Below are positions 31,050 through 40,137 of a stretch of DNA of 64,000 nt, piece by piece. The position numbers were made by a program, and so were the translations under genes. This stretch comes from Yoonia sp. G8-12 (GTDB lineage: Bacteria; Pseudomonadota; Alphaproteobacteria; Rhodobacterales; Rhodobacteraceae): NCBI RefSeq assembly GCF_038443675.1, contig NZ_CP151762.1:3286001-3350000 (forward strand), written 5' to 3'. The notes beneath the pieces were generated by a model. The model did not search any database. It saw only the letters and a program-made list of their open reading frames with translations, and was not told the DNA's origin. Positions within the stretch are counted from its first letter, which is position 1; the number at the start of each line of letters is the position of its first letter.

Positions 31050-32126
31050 ATGGCATTTGCCCCCGACATTACAGAGAGACTTGCGCGCGCCCGCGCTGAC
31101 CTGCGCATGGGCGTGCCTGTTGTGTTGGATGGGGGCGCTCTGGTGCTTGCAGCCGAGACGTTGGATCCCGCGCGTTTGGCAGATGTACGCGCCTTGGGTG
31201 GTCAGGCCGTTCTGGCCGTCACAGGGCGGCGGGCGGAAACGCTGAAGGCGCGGGCCTATGATGGTGACATCGCGCGGATCGTGTTGCCACCTGATGCGAC
31301 GATCAACTGGGTCAGGGCCGTTGCTGACCCCGCCGATGATCTGCGCGCGCCAATGAAAGGGCCGTTGCAGACAGCGCGTGATGGCTCAGCAGAGCTGCAC
31401 CGCGCCGCTATTGCAATGGTCAAGGCTGCACGGCTTTTGCCGGCCGCCGTGATCCTGCCGCTGGACGATGCAGCCGCGTTTGCACAGCGAAACAACCTGA
31501 CCCTGATCCCTGCTGATGCAGCCCTCGATACCGGTCTCAGCCCGCTGAACCCCATCATTTCCGCGCGCCTGCCTCTCGAAGTGTCCGAGGCAGGGCGTTT
31601 GCACATCTTCCGTCCTGATGATGGCGCGGAAGAACACTACGCCGTTGAAATTGGCCAGCCTGATCGCAGCCAGCCTGTGCTGTCACGGCTACATTCGGCC
31701 TGCTTTACCGGTGATCTGCTTGGGTCACTGAAATGCGATTGCGGCCCGCAGTTGCGCGGCGCTTTGGCGCAGATGGGCACCGAGGGGGCAGGGGTGCTGC
31801 TTTACCTCAACCAAGAAGGACGGGGAATCGGTCTGGCCAACAAGATGCGCGCCTATTCCTTGCAGGACCAAGGTTTTGATACCGTCGAGGCCAATCACCG
31901 GCTTGGGTTTGAAGATGATGAACGGGATTTCCGAATTGGCGCCGAAATACTCAAACGCATGGGATTTGGAGCGGTCCGTTTGCTGACAAACAACCCCGCC
32001 AAGGTCGCGCGGATGAACGCCTGCGGCATCGAGGTGACCGAACGTGTCCCGCTGAAGGTGGGTGAGAACATGCATAACCATGCATATCTGGCCACAAAGG
32101 CTCTAAAGTCGGGGCATTTATTATGA
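31050..32126 (+). CDS. ribA: GTP cyclohydrolase II RibA with N-terminal extension
   Basis: First step of riboflavin synthesis, opening GTP to the 2,5-diaminopyrimidine intermediate. The C-terminal ~200 residues hold the full enzyme: zinc Cys in CFTGDLLGSLKCDCGPQL, catalytic NQEGRGIGLANK and LLTNNPAKV. The N-terminal ~150 residues (from TERLARARADLRMGVPVVL) are a degenerate domain seen in many alphaproteobacterial RibA proteins. 358 aa. No FMN riboswitch is visible in the short upstream region, which is shared with the divergent regulator gene. Confidence 0.93.
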   Translation: MAFAPDITERLARARADLRMGVPVVLDGGALVLAAETLDPARLADVRALGGQAVLAVTGRRAETLKARAYDGDIARIVLPPDATINWVRAVADPADDLRAPMKGPLQTARDGSAELHRAAIAMVKAARLLPAAVILPLDDAAAFAQRNNLTLIPADAALDTGLSPLNPIISARLPLEVSEAGRLHIFRPDDGAEEHYAVEIGQPDRSQPVLSRLHSACFTGDLLGSLKCDCGPQLRGALAQMGTEGAGVLLYLNQEGRGIGLANKMRAYSLQDQGFDTVEANHRLGFEDDERDFRIGAEILKRMGFGAVRLLTNNPAKVARMNACGIEVTERVPLKVGENMHNHAYLATKALKSGHLL

Positions 32127-32204
32127 TTTGTGAAAACGCGCACGGCCCCTGTGTGTCGGAACAACTAAATTTCACGCACTGGCGTTCTATGACTGCTTTG
32201 CAAC

Positions 32205-32816
32205 ATGATTGAGCTCAATCCCGAAGACAGGATAGCCAAGGGTGGCGGGCGTGACGTTTATCAACACCCCGATGATGATGGTCTATTGGTCAAGATCTAC
32301 AGACCTAAGCCAAAGAGATTTCGTTTGGGGGCCTATTTCGAAGCGGAAACATGGCGATATGGCCGCTATCGTGAATGGTATGTCGAATATAAACACTACA
32401 TTGCCTGCCTGAACAGGCGCGGTAATTGCCCGTCCTACATGCCCGAATTACGCGGTTTTTGCGACACGTCCCTTGGACTTGGGCAGCTTGTTCAGAAAAT
32501 AAGTGACGAAGGATCACCCACCCTTTCGACCACGTTAAAGCACCTCAAAAAGCTGCAAGAAATCAGCTTCGAAGAAATCGCCCCGCTCGTAGAGCAGCTT
32601 TTTCAGGATTTCGGCGATGACAAGGTCATTTTCAGAGATCTGACTCCCTCGAATATCTGCGTTTTGCGGGACGCAGACAATAAGCCGCTGCGTCTCGTGG
32701 TTGTTGATGGCTTGGGTGATTTTACGTACATCCCGCTGCGGTCATATTTTGATGTGGCTTATCGGATTTGGCACAAAGACGAGAAATCAAAGTTACTGGC
32801 ATATTTGCGAGATTAA
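32205..32816 (+). CDS. YrbL family protein (kinase-like fold)
   Basis: A 203-aa protein matching the YrbL/PhoP-regulatory-network family: RIAKGGGRDVYQHPDDDGLLVKI at the N-terminus (a glycine-loop and Lys arrangement as in kinases) and IFRDLTPSNICVL, resembling a kinase catalytic loop with Asp and Asn, then LVVVDGLGDF with an Asp where the metal-binding DFG would be. In enterobacteria yrbL is a PhoP/PhoQ target; no PhoP-like gene is close here except the OmpR-family regulator at 30.2 kb. Real activity unknown. Confidence 0.8.
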   Translation: MIELNPEDRIAKGGGRDVYQHPDDDGLLVKIYRPKPKRFRLGAYFEAETWRYGRYREWYVEYKHYIACLNRRGNCPSYMPELRGFCDTSLGLGQLVQKISDEGSPTLSTTLKHLKKLQEISFEEIAPLVEQLFQDFGDDKVIFRDLTPSNICVLRDADNKPLRLVVVDGLGDFTYIPLRSYFDVAYRIWHKDEKSKLLAYLRD

Positions 32817-32989
32817 TGTGAGACATCATGGAACATGATGCCGACACTTCTGATCTTGCGGTTCGCTCTGTGAAGGTGTGCGCAGCACTTGGGGCCATGC
32901 ATGATTTTCCTCACCCAACTGCACAGGTTTGAATTGGCACCCCTGTTATTAATACCCTTGCTGACAACTGAAACCTCTGTGCGTGTGCC

Positions 32990-33483
32990 ATGAAACAAAC
33001 CGATCTTGTCCTCACTCCCACGCACTTGCGTTTCGCGGGTCGCCGCTTTCCATGCACCATTGGACGAGGCGGTCTGACCAAGCGCAAGAAAGAGGGCGAC
33101 GGTGCCACCCCCGTGGCACGCACCGCCTTGTCGGCATGCTTTATCGGCCCGACCGCATGGCGCGCCCTGCTGATTGGGCGCTTCCCATAGGCCCGTCTGA
33201 TCTGTGGTCTGATGATGTGCGCGACGAGGACTATAATATGATGGTCCGCGTGCCACACGCCTATAGCCATGAGCGGTTGCGACGTGCTGATCCGATGTAT
33301 GATCTGGTGATCCTGACCGATTGGAACTGGCCCTATGCGGTCAAAGGGCGGGGTTCGGCCATTTTTATCCATGCATGGCGTGGCCCTGGCCGTCCCACGG
33401 CTGGATGCGTGGCGTTTCGTCCCGATCACCTGCGCTGGATTGCGGCGCGGATCAGGCACGAAACGCGGCTTGTTATCGCATAA
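32990..33483 (+). CDS. L,D-transpeptidase (YkuD) family protein, with one-base homopolymer frameshift
   Basis: From ATG 32990: DLVLTPTHLRFAGRRFPC, then GRGGLTKRKKEGDGATP, a typical opening of the short secreted or cytoplasmic ErfK/YbiS/YkuD-like proteins. The frame is lost in a C5 run (33108-33112); with six C it continues RGTHRLVGMLYRPDRMARP and reaches AIFIHAWRGPGRPTAGCVAF, the YkuD catalytic His and Cys motif, giving 164 aa to 33483. Such enzymes crosslink peptidoglycan or attach lipoproteins, but no signal peptide is visible here. Break likely a sequence error. Confidence 0.85.
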
Positions 33484-33552
33484 CGGCTGGCATTGATCCT
33501 AATCTTGGGCCACACCAAAAAGGCACGCCCAATGAAACACCAAGGCCCGTTT

Positions 33553-34035
33553 ATGACCCCTGAAGAAATCGCAGACCTGCCCTATCGCCCCTGTGTCGGC
33601 ATCATGCTGGCCAATCCGCGGGGGCACGTTTTTGTGGCCCAACGCAAAGACCGTGACACCGACGCGTGGCAAATGCCCCAAGGTGGCGTGGACAAGGGTG
33701 AAAACTGCCGTGATGCGGCCCTGCGTGAGCTGGAAGAGGAAACCAGCATTGCCCCCAAGCTGGTAACAATTGAAACCGAGAGTGCGGGCCTGATCCGCTA
33801 TGATCTGCCGCTCGATCTGGTGCCGAACATCTGGAAAGGGCGCTATCGCGGACAAGAGCAGAAGTGGTATCTGATGCGCTTTCACGGGATGGATCACGAC
33901 ATTGATCTGAACACAGCCACGCCCGAGTTCACCGCATGGCAATGGATGGCCCCCGAACAACTCGTGGACAGCATCGTGCCCTTCAAACGCGCAGTTTATG
34001 AACAGGTTTTGGCGGAGTTTGGCCCAAAGCTCTGA
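33553..34035 (+). CDS. rppH: RNA pyrophosphohydrolase RppH (Nudix)
   Basis: Removes pyrophosphate from mRNA 5' ends and so triggers decay. The 160-aa protein has RPCVGIMLANPRGHVFVAQR, WQMPQGGVDKGE and the Nudix box GGVDKGE-x7-RELEEET, and ends in the RppH-type C-terminus EFTAWQWMAPEQLVDSIV. ATG 33553 (MTPEEIADLPYRP) matches family starts; ATG 33532 would add seven residues. The upstream L,D-transpeptidase gene is 69 bases away on the same strand. Confidence 0.92.
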   Translation: MTPEEIADLPYRPCVGIMLANPRGHVFVAQRKDRDTDAWQMPQGGVDKGENCRDAALRELEEETSIAPKLVTIETESAGLIRYDLPLDLVPNIWKGRYRGQEQKWYLMRFHGMDHDIDLNTATPEFTAWQWMAPEQLVDSIVPFKRAVYEQVLAEFGPKL

Positions 34036-34109
34036 TGCCGACAAAGTTTTACCCAAGGATCCGATGGCGTGAGACGTCAAAACCCTAAGTCAATCAGAGG
34101 ATGCTACCG

Positions 34110-34598
34110 ATGAAACCTTTTCTTCTTGCCGCAGCCCTCGCAGCCGCCAGCGGGCAGGCCCATGCACTTAGCTGTATGCGCCCTGATCCGATCCTGACCT
34201 TTCAACAGCTTGCTGAAGCGCCAGAAACGTATTTTGTGCTTTATGGGGAGTTGTCATTTGATGAGGGGCAACTGCCACCGAGCGTCATGGAAAACCAGAT
34301 GTCCGCGCCAGATGCGATCCCCGCACGCTTTGTCGGCCACGGCCTGTCCGCTGACGGGTTCACCATCGACTTTATCACCAATGTTGAAGTGCAAATCGGA
34401 TGCGCCGGCCCGTGGTGCGGAACGGCGCAAAGCGGTGTGGATGCCATCTATTTCGTCGAGGCGACCGATCCGCCGCTAACCATTCACGCGGGTCCGTGTG
34501 GTGGGCGCATCTTTGAACGGCCCGACCAAGCCGTTCTCGATACGCTCACGTCTTGTATGCAGGGCGGGCCCTGTTCTTCAACGCAGCCTTTCAAGTAG
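34110..34598 (+). CDS. Secreted cysteine-containing hypothetical protein
   Basis: A 162-aa protein with a signal peptide (MKPFLLAAALAAASGQAHAL, cleavage likely after AHA), and seven or more Cys in the mature part (SCMRPDP, GCAGPWCG, GPCGG, TSCMQGGPC), so several periplasmic disulfides are likely. I do not recognise a family. AGAGG lies upstream of ATG 34110. The 3' end overlaps the convergent transglycosylase gene by 21 bases. Confidence 0.75.
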   Translation: MKPFLLAAALAAASGQAHALSCMRPDPILTFQQLAEAPETYFVLYGELSFDEGQLPPSVMENQMSAPDAIPARFVGHGLSADGFTIDFITNVEVQIGCAGPWCGTAQSGVDAIYFVEATDPPLTIHAGPCGGRIFERPDQAVLDTLTSCMQGGPCSSTQPFK

Positions 34599-35765
34599 CG
34601 CCATCGAGGGGTGTCCATCGGCGGGCATGCCCACAATACGTTGGTAAGCACGGATCGCTGCACGGCTATTGGGCCCGATCCGCCCATCAACACCGCCTGT
34701 CGAAAACCCTGCATCAGTCAGGCGTTGCTGCAATTCGCGACGTTCTGCGCTGCGCAAGCGCCGCTCGTCTGCGGGAAAGGCCGCTTGTAACGGCCCTGCA
34801 CCACGGATGCGGTCGGACAGGTGACCGACGCCGATGATGTAGGCCTCGGCGTTGTTATAGCGGCTGATCACATCATAGTTTCGGAACAGCATAAACGCAG
34901 GGCCGCCTGCACCTGTCGGCGTGGCCAGTGTTGCGTCGCCATAATTGGGCACCGCGCGCCCATCAAAGCCCACGACGCCGCGCTGGGCCCAATCGGCAGG
35001 GCTGCGTGTGACGGTCCGTCCGCTTTGGCCAAAATCAAAGCCTTGCGGCAAACGCACCTCGACACCCCAAGGCTGGCCTTTGCGCCAGTTAAAGCGGCGG
35101 AAATACGCAGCGGTCGAGGCCAGCGCATCCGTCGGGTCATCTGTCCAGATATCGCGCCGCCCGTCGCCTGTGAAATCCACGGCATAGGCCTCATAGGATG
35201 TGGGGATAAACTGGGTGTGGCCCATCGCCCCGGCCCATGACCCGGTCATATTGCTGGGTGCGACATCGCCGTTTTGCAAAATCCGAAGGGCGGCGATCAA
35301 CTGGCTTTCAAAGAACGCGCCACGGCGGCCATCATAGGCCAGCGTTGCAAGGGTCGAAATCAATGGGGTATCGCCGCGTCGCGCGCCATAGTTGCTTTCC
35401 ATGCCCCACACGGCGGTGACGACTTGGGGTTCCACATCAAAACGTGCCTCAATCTGGGCTAGTACATTGCCATACCGCCGGACCATATCGCGGCCATTGC
35501 TGACGCGGCTGTCGGACACGGCGGTGGACATATAGTCGGCCAAAGGGCGCACAAATTCAGATTGGTTGCGGTCCCGTTCAATGCTGTCGGGCAGATAGCT
35601 GATATTGGCGAAGGCCGCGTTAAAGGTGCGGTCCGAAATCCCCGCGCTGCGCGCCCGCCCACGAAACCCCGCGATCCAGTTCTGAAATCCGGCTGCCTGC
35701 GCTACTGCGCCTTGTGGTAGTGCAAGGGCACAAAGCCCTGTTGCGATAAAGTGCCTGCGATGCAT
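34578..35765 (-). CDS. Lytic murein transglycosylase (MltB-like) with peptidoglycan-binding domain
   Basis: Cleaves peptidoglycan glycan strands with formation of 1,6-anhydro-muramic acid. A signal peptide (residues 1-22, HRRHFIATGLCALALPQG) is followed by an SLT_2/MltB catalytic domain with the Glu in AVWGMESNYGARRG, GAMGHTQFIPTSY and the ARG or WAG region, then a C-terminal PG_binding_1 domain (QQRLTDAGFSTGGVDGRIG). 395 aa. Located in the periplasm. The neighbour L,D-transpeptidase also acts on the wall, though on the other strand. Confidence 0.92.
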   Translation of the reverse strand: MHRRHFIATGLCALALPQGAVAQAAGFQNWIAGFRGRARSAGISDRTFNAAFANISYLPDSIERDRNQSEFVRPLADYMSTAVSDSRVSNGRDMVRRYGNVLAQIEARFDVEPQVVTAVWGMESNYGARRGDTPLISTLATLAYDGRRGAFFESQLIAALRILQNGDVAPSNMTGSWAGAMGHTQFIPTSYEAYAVDFTGDGRRDIWTDDPTDALASTAAYFRRFNWRKGQPWGVEVRLPQGFDFGQSGRTVTRSPADWAQRGVVGFDGRAVPNYGDATLATPTGAGGPAFMLFRNYDVISRYNNAEAYIIGVGHLSDRIRGAGPLQAAFPADERRLRSAERRELQQRLTDAGFSTGGVDGRIGPNSRAAIRAYQRIVGMPADGHPSMALLERLR

Positions 35766-35886
35766 TCTTGCCTCCTGATTTTGGTTTAACTTAACGCAAT
35801 CCGACGCGAACCAAAATCAACTCTTGTTCACGGCGCGGCTTATTGCCGGTATGATGTGGTTGAATGAGCATAAAGGTAACATTGCG

Positions 35887-36309
35887 ATGAAATATCCTTT
35901 TGCCAGCGACAAGGTTGCAAGTGTCTTTGCAGCTTTTGCTAAGACCGAGCGAGACATGGCCCTTTCTTTGCGCGATCTCATCTTTGACGTCGCCCAAACG
36001 ACGCCAGAGGCGGGGGAGGTCGAGGAAACCCTGAAGTGGGGCCAGCCGTCCTACCTGACGCCTGAAACTAAGTCAGGCTCAACCCTGCGGATCGGGTTGG
36101 CGAAAGGTGGTGGAGTGGCGATTTTTGCCCATTGCGGCACGGATATCATCAGCACCTATGCTGCGACCTTCGATAAAATGGACCAGATTGAAGGCAATCG
36201 TGCAGTGGTTTTCCAGCGCGCAAATGACATTGTGCCCGAGCGTCTGAGGTTCTTGGTGCACCACGGCCTCACCTATCGTCTGCGCAAGGCTACTTCCGCG
36301 TCCGCTTGA
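35887..36309 (+). CDS. DUF1801 domain protein
   Basis: A 140-aa soluble protein with the DUF1801 pattern: LRDLIFDVAQTTPEAGEVEETLKWGQPSY, LRIGLAKGGGVAIFAHCG and ERLRFLVHHGLTYR. Related to the YdhG/iron-chaperone-like fold; function not established. ATG 35887 with an AAAGG purine stretch. Its end overlaps the convergent rnr by 20 bases. Confidence 0.8.
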   Translation: MKYPFASDKVASVFAAFAKTERDMALSLRDLIFDVAQTTPEAGEVEETLKWGQPSYLTPETKSGSTLRIGLAKGGGVAIFAHCGTDIISTYAATFDKMDQIEGNRAVVFQRANDIVPERLRFLVHHGLTYRLRKATSASA

Positions 36310-38545
36310 CCTTGCGTGCGGTCTTGGCCGCCTTTTTACGGGCTGATCCCATTTTGCGCCGTGGCGGTTTACCCCGCCCCTTTGAGGGCCCGCGCGGCAC
36401 TGCACGGTCTTCCAATGTGATCAACTCGACAATTAGACCACCGGTCACCGGTGCAGCCTCGGCCAGTTTCACGGTGACCCGCTGCCCCAGTCCGATCACC
36501 ATACCGGTATCGGCGCCCATTAACGTCTGGGTCTCGGCGTCATAGTGGAAATACTCGCGCCCCAAGGTGCGGATCGGGATCATGCCATCGGCACCGGTTT
36601 CATCCAGCTTCACAAAGACGCCAAACTTGGCAATCCCGCTGATCCGCCCGGTCAATTCCGCACCGATGCGGTCCGATAGAAACGCCGCCAAATAGCGGTC
36701 GGTGGTGTCACGCTCTGCCATCATCGAACGGCGTTCGGTGTCACTGATCAGTTGAGCAGTTTCCGAGAGATGTTCGATATCCCACGGGCTCAGCCCGTCC
36801 TCGCCCCAGCCATGTGCTTTGATCAGCGCGCGGTGCACAATCAGGTCTGAATAGCGGCGGATGGGCGATGTGAAATGTGCATAGGCGCGCAGGGCGAGGC
36901 CGAAGTGCCCGAAATTGTCGGGTGAGTAATAGGCCTGCGTCATGGACCGTAGCGTGGCCATATTGATCAGCTCATCGTTTTCTGTACCCTCGGCCCCTGC
37001 CAACAGCTTGTTCAGATGCATTGTTTTCAACACCTGCCCCTTGGCCAGCACAAGGCCCGCGGCGGTTGCCACCTCGCGCAGTGCCTCAAGCTTCTCGGGG
37101 CTGGGCTCTTCGTGGACACGGAAGAGCAGGGGCGATTTTTTGGCGATCAGCGTCTCGGCGGCGGCGACGTTGGCCAGCACCATGAATTCTTCGATCAAGC
37201 GGTGCGCATCAAGCCGCTCTTTGAACTGCACCGAGCTGACTTTGCCCGCGTCATCCAGCACAATCTGGCGCTCTGGCAAGTCCAGTTCCAGTGGTTGGCG
37301 CTGTGCGCGTGCTTTCATCAGGGCAGCGAAGGCGGCGTAGAGCGGCTGAATGATCGGCTCCAAAAGCGGGGCCACTTTGTCATTGGGTTGCCCGTCAACG
37401 CCGTCCTGCACCTCTTGGTAATTCAGCGAGGCGACAGATTTCATCAACCCACGGTGAAAGGCGTGGTCAATCTTGTTGCCCGCCGCATCAATCCGCATGG
37501 CGACGGCCAGACAGGCGCGCTCAACCCCTTCGTGCAACGAACACAAGTCACCCGAGAGTCGATCGGGTAGCATCGGCACCACACGATCCGGAAAATAGGT
37601 GGAATTGCCGCGCTTGCGCGCCTCTCGGTCCAATTCGGAACCGGAGGCGACGTAATGCGCCACATCGGCAATCGCGACCCAGATGATGAAACCGTCCGCG
37701 TTCTTGGGATCAGGATCGGGCTGGACATAGCAAGCATCATCCCGGTCACGGGCATCCCACGGGTCGATGGTGATCAGTGGCAGATCACGCAGATCTTTGC
37801 GACCTTTGAGGCCGGCGGGCTTTGCCGCATCCGCCTCGGCCACCGCTTCATCGGGGAAATGGTCAGGAATGCCGTGCTGGTGGATGGCAATCAGAGACAC
37901 CGCGCGCGGGGCTGTCGGATCACCAAGGCGGGCCACGATGCGCGCTTTGGGCAGCCCCATGCGGCCCTTTGGGCCGGCCTGTTCGGCTTCGACCAACTCG
38001 CCATCTTTGGCTCCGCCGGTCGCACCAGCGGCGACGGTCCACTGTTTATCCGCGCCCTTGTCAATCGGCAGGACGCGGCCCCCTTCTGATTCTTGCCGGA
38101 ACACGCCCAGAATGCGCAACGGGTTGGTGCCGATCCGGCGGATCATCCGCGCTGTGTGGCTGTGGTCCTCGGTTTTATCAACGGTCAGACGGCCCAGAAT
38201 ACGATCGCCCGGGCCAAGGGCAGGATCGCTTGAGCGCAGCATCATCAAAATGCGCGGCTCTGCCCCTTCGCCCGTCCATTCCAATGGGCGCGCAAACAAA
38301 TCGCCATCCGCGTCCGCTTCAATTACCTCAAGCACCGCAACAGGAGCCAGCTCTTCCGCATCGCGATACGAACTACGCCGCTTTGTCAGCTTGCCGTCTT
38401 CTTCCAGCTCTTTGAGCAAACGTTTAAGATCAATACGGGCCGCGCCCTTGATCCCGAACGCCTTGGCGATATCGCGTTTGGCGGTCTTTGTAGGGTTCTC
38501 GGAAATCCATGCAAGGATTTCGGACTTGGAAGGAATACGTGTCAT
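36290..38545 (-). CDS. rnr: Ribonuclease R
   Basis: Processive 3'-5' exoribonuclease of the RNB family that degrades structured RNA. 751 aa: N-terminal HTH and cold-shock domains, the RNB catalytic domain with TIDPWDARDRDDACYV (four acidic metal ligands) and SPIRRYSDLIVHR, the S1 domain (GRISGIAKFGVFVKLDETGADGMI) and a Lys/Arg-rich C-terminal tail for RNA binding. A normal full-length enzyme. Single gene unit. Confidence 0.96.
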   Translation of the reverse strand: MTRIPSKSEILAWISENPTKTAKRDIAKAFGIKGAARIDLKRLLKELEEDGKLTKRRSSYRDAEELAPVAVLEVIEADADGDLFARPLEWTGEGAEPRILMMLRSSDPALGPGDRILGRLTVDKTEDHSHTARMIRRIGTNPLRILGVFRQESEGGRVLPIDKGADKQWTVAAGATGGAKDGELVEAEQAGPKGRMGLPKARIVARLGDPTAPRAVSLIAIHQHGIPDHFPDEAVAEADAAKPAGLKGRKDLRDLPLITIDPWDARDRDDACYVQPDPDPKNADGFIIWVAIADVAHYVASGSELDREARKRGNSTYFPDRVVPMLPDRLSGDLCSLHEGVERACLAVAMRIDAAGNKIDHAFHRGLMKSVASLNYQEVQDGVDGQPNDKVAPLLEPIIQPLYAAFAALMKARAQRQPLELDLPERQIVLDDAGKVSSVQFKERLDAHRLIEEFMVLANVAAAETLIAKKSPLLFRVHEEPSPEKLEALREVATAAGLVLAKGQVLKTMHLNKLLAGAEGTENDELINMATLRSMTQAYYSPDNFGHFGLALRAYAHFTSPIRRYSDLIVHRALIKAHGWGEDGLSPWDIEHLSETAQLISDTERRSMMAERDTTDRYLAAFLSDRIGAELTGRISGIAKFGVFVKLDETGADGMIPIRTLGREYFHYDAETQTLMGADTGMVIGLGQRVTVKLAEAAPVTGGLIVELITLEDRAVPRGPSKGRGKPPRRKMGSARKKAAKTARKVKRTRK

Positions 38546-38647
38546 GTTGAAGGCCTAGCATGGCAATCGGAAAACAGCCAATTCCTTTGCAGGAATTGGC
38601 CAAATCTCTGGCGAAAGGTTTTTGTCAGCGCCAGTCGCGCGCAAACC

Positions 38648-39790
38648 TTACGCAAAATAGTCTGTCAAAATGCGGGTATAGATTGCCTTCAACTGGTCGA
38701 TCTGCGCTACCTCGACCCTTTCGTCCACCTGATGCATCGTCTTGCCTACCAAACCGAATTCGACGACAGGGCAGTGATCTTTCACGAACCGCGCATCCGA
38801 TGTGCCGCCCGACGTGGACAGCTCCGGTTTGCGCCCTGTTTCGGCTTCCACGGCACTACCGATCAGGTCTGATAAATCGCCGGGTGGTGTGACAAAGCTT
38901 TCGCCGGAAATCTTTACCCGCATATCAACTTTGACACCAAAGTCAGCAGCCACCTTATCGGCCTCCTCCTGCATCCAGGACGTCAGCGCCGCGCCCGTAT
39001 GCGTGTCGTTAAAGCGGATGTTGACGGTGGCCTTGGTCTGGGCAGGGATCACGTTTGTGGCGGGGTTGCCTGTGTCGATCGTCAGCACTTGCAGTGAAGA
39101 CGGGTCAAAATGTTCAGTCCCCTCATCCAGAACACGCGACGAGAGCACATCCATCAGGCGCGCCATCGCAGGCATCGGGTTTTTGGCGCGGTGCGGATAG
39201 GCCGCATGGCCCTGTTCGCCGGTGATCGTGAAAAACGCAGTCATCGACCCGCGCCGCCCGATTTTCATCGCCTCGCCCATTACATTGGGGCAGGTGGGTT
39301 CGCCCACCAGACAGACCGACATCGCCTCATTATTGGCTTTCATCCAATCCAGCAGAGCGGTCGTGCCATCCAGCGCATCCGCCTCTTCGTCACCGGTAAT
39401 CGCCAGAACCACGGCCCCGTCTGGGGGTGTATCCTGCACAAAATCAATCGCCGCAGCGGCAAAAGCAGCAACCCCGGATTTCATGTCCGTCGCACCACGG
39501 CCGTAAAGAAACCCGTCCTTAATCTCGGCTCCGAAAGGTGGCATGGTCCAAGCGGCTTCATCCCCCAAAGGGACGACATCGGTATGGCCGTTAAAACCAA
39601 ACGTCCGGTTGGCCCCTTGCCGCCCCCAACGGGCGTAAAGATTGCAAATTCCGCCTCGATCTACACGCGTGCAGGTGAATCCGCCCTTGGTCAGCACGTC
39701 CTCAAGCAACACCAGCGCGCCGCCTTCATCGGGGGTGACGGAAGGGCAGCGCACAAGGGCAGCGGTCAAAGCTACGGGATCTGTCGGCAT
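38648..39790 (-). CDS. dapE: Succinyl-diaminopimelate desuccinylase DapE
   Basis: Lysine and diaminopimelate pathway: removes succinate from N-succinyl-LL-DAP. 380-aa M20 metallopeptidase with GHTDVVPLGDE, GRGATDMKSGVAA, TGDEEADALDG, VGEPTCPN and GGTSDARFV, together holding the di-zinc ligands and catalytic Glu. Preceded on the same strand by a small membrane protein gene and further up by two unknowns and dapD, so the dap genes may form a loose cluster. Confidence 0.95.
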   Translation of the reverse strand: MPTDPVALTAALVRCPSVTPDEGGALVLLEDVLTKGGFTCTRVDRGGICNLYARWGRQGANRTFGFNGHTDVVPLGDEAAWTMPPFGAEIKDGFLYGRGATDMKSGVAAFAAAAIDFVQDTPPDGAVVLAITGDEEADALDGTTALLDWMKANNEAMSVCLVGEPTCPNVMGEAMKIGRRGSMTAFFTITGEQGHAAYPHRAKNPMPAMARLMDVLSSRVLDEGTEHFDPSSLQVLTIDTGNPATNVIPAQTKATVNIRFNDTHTGAALTSWMQEEADKVAADFGVKVDMRVKISGESFVTPPGDLSDLIGSAVEAETGRKPELSTSGGTSDARFVKDHCPVVEFGLVGKTMHQVDERVEVAQIDQLKAIYTRILTDYFA

Positions 39791-39877
39791 CGGTTGTCTC
39801 CTTTGCGCTATGGCTAGCGGGAAGGACGCCGAGATGCAATTTTGGATTTGGGAATTAGGCTTACAGCCTTATCCGGT

Positions 39878-40000
39878 TTAAGCCGCCAGATACGCCCAAA
39901 GGCCGAACATGATCACCAAGACCACAACAACTTGAATGAGCATTGCTTTGATCAAAAATTTGGAGCGTTTCGTATCAGCTTCCACGTCGATCTTTTTCAT
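39878..40000 (-). CDS. 40-aa single-span membrane protein
   Basis: ATG 40000 opens MKKIDVEADTKRSKFLIKAM followed by one transmembrane helix (LIQVVVVLVIMFGLWAYLAA) that ends the protein. Charged cytoplasmic N-terminus then membrane anchor. Unknown function. 87 bases upstream of dapE on the same strand. Only a weak ribosome-binding site is visible, so translation is likely but not certain. Confidence 0.6.
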   Translation of the reverse strand: MKKIDVEADTKRSKFLIKAMLIQVVVVLVIMFGLWAYLAA

Positions 40001-40137
40001 GACCAGTCTTTCTCTCAAAAAGCTCCTTGCGTTCAGGGCAGGGCAAGCTCAGCAACATTACGGCAATCGTAAAGTATGATTGAGATATGATCCACCGCAG
40101 TGACACCTTGCGACGGCAAATCGGCACAGAACCGCGA

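Noticed and set aside
32127..32204. GGAAC followed by CGTT before the YrbL-like gene
   Set aside because: The spacer is 20 bases, outside the 16-17 of EcfG promoters.
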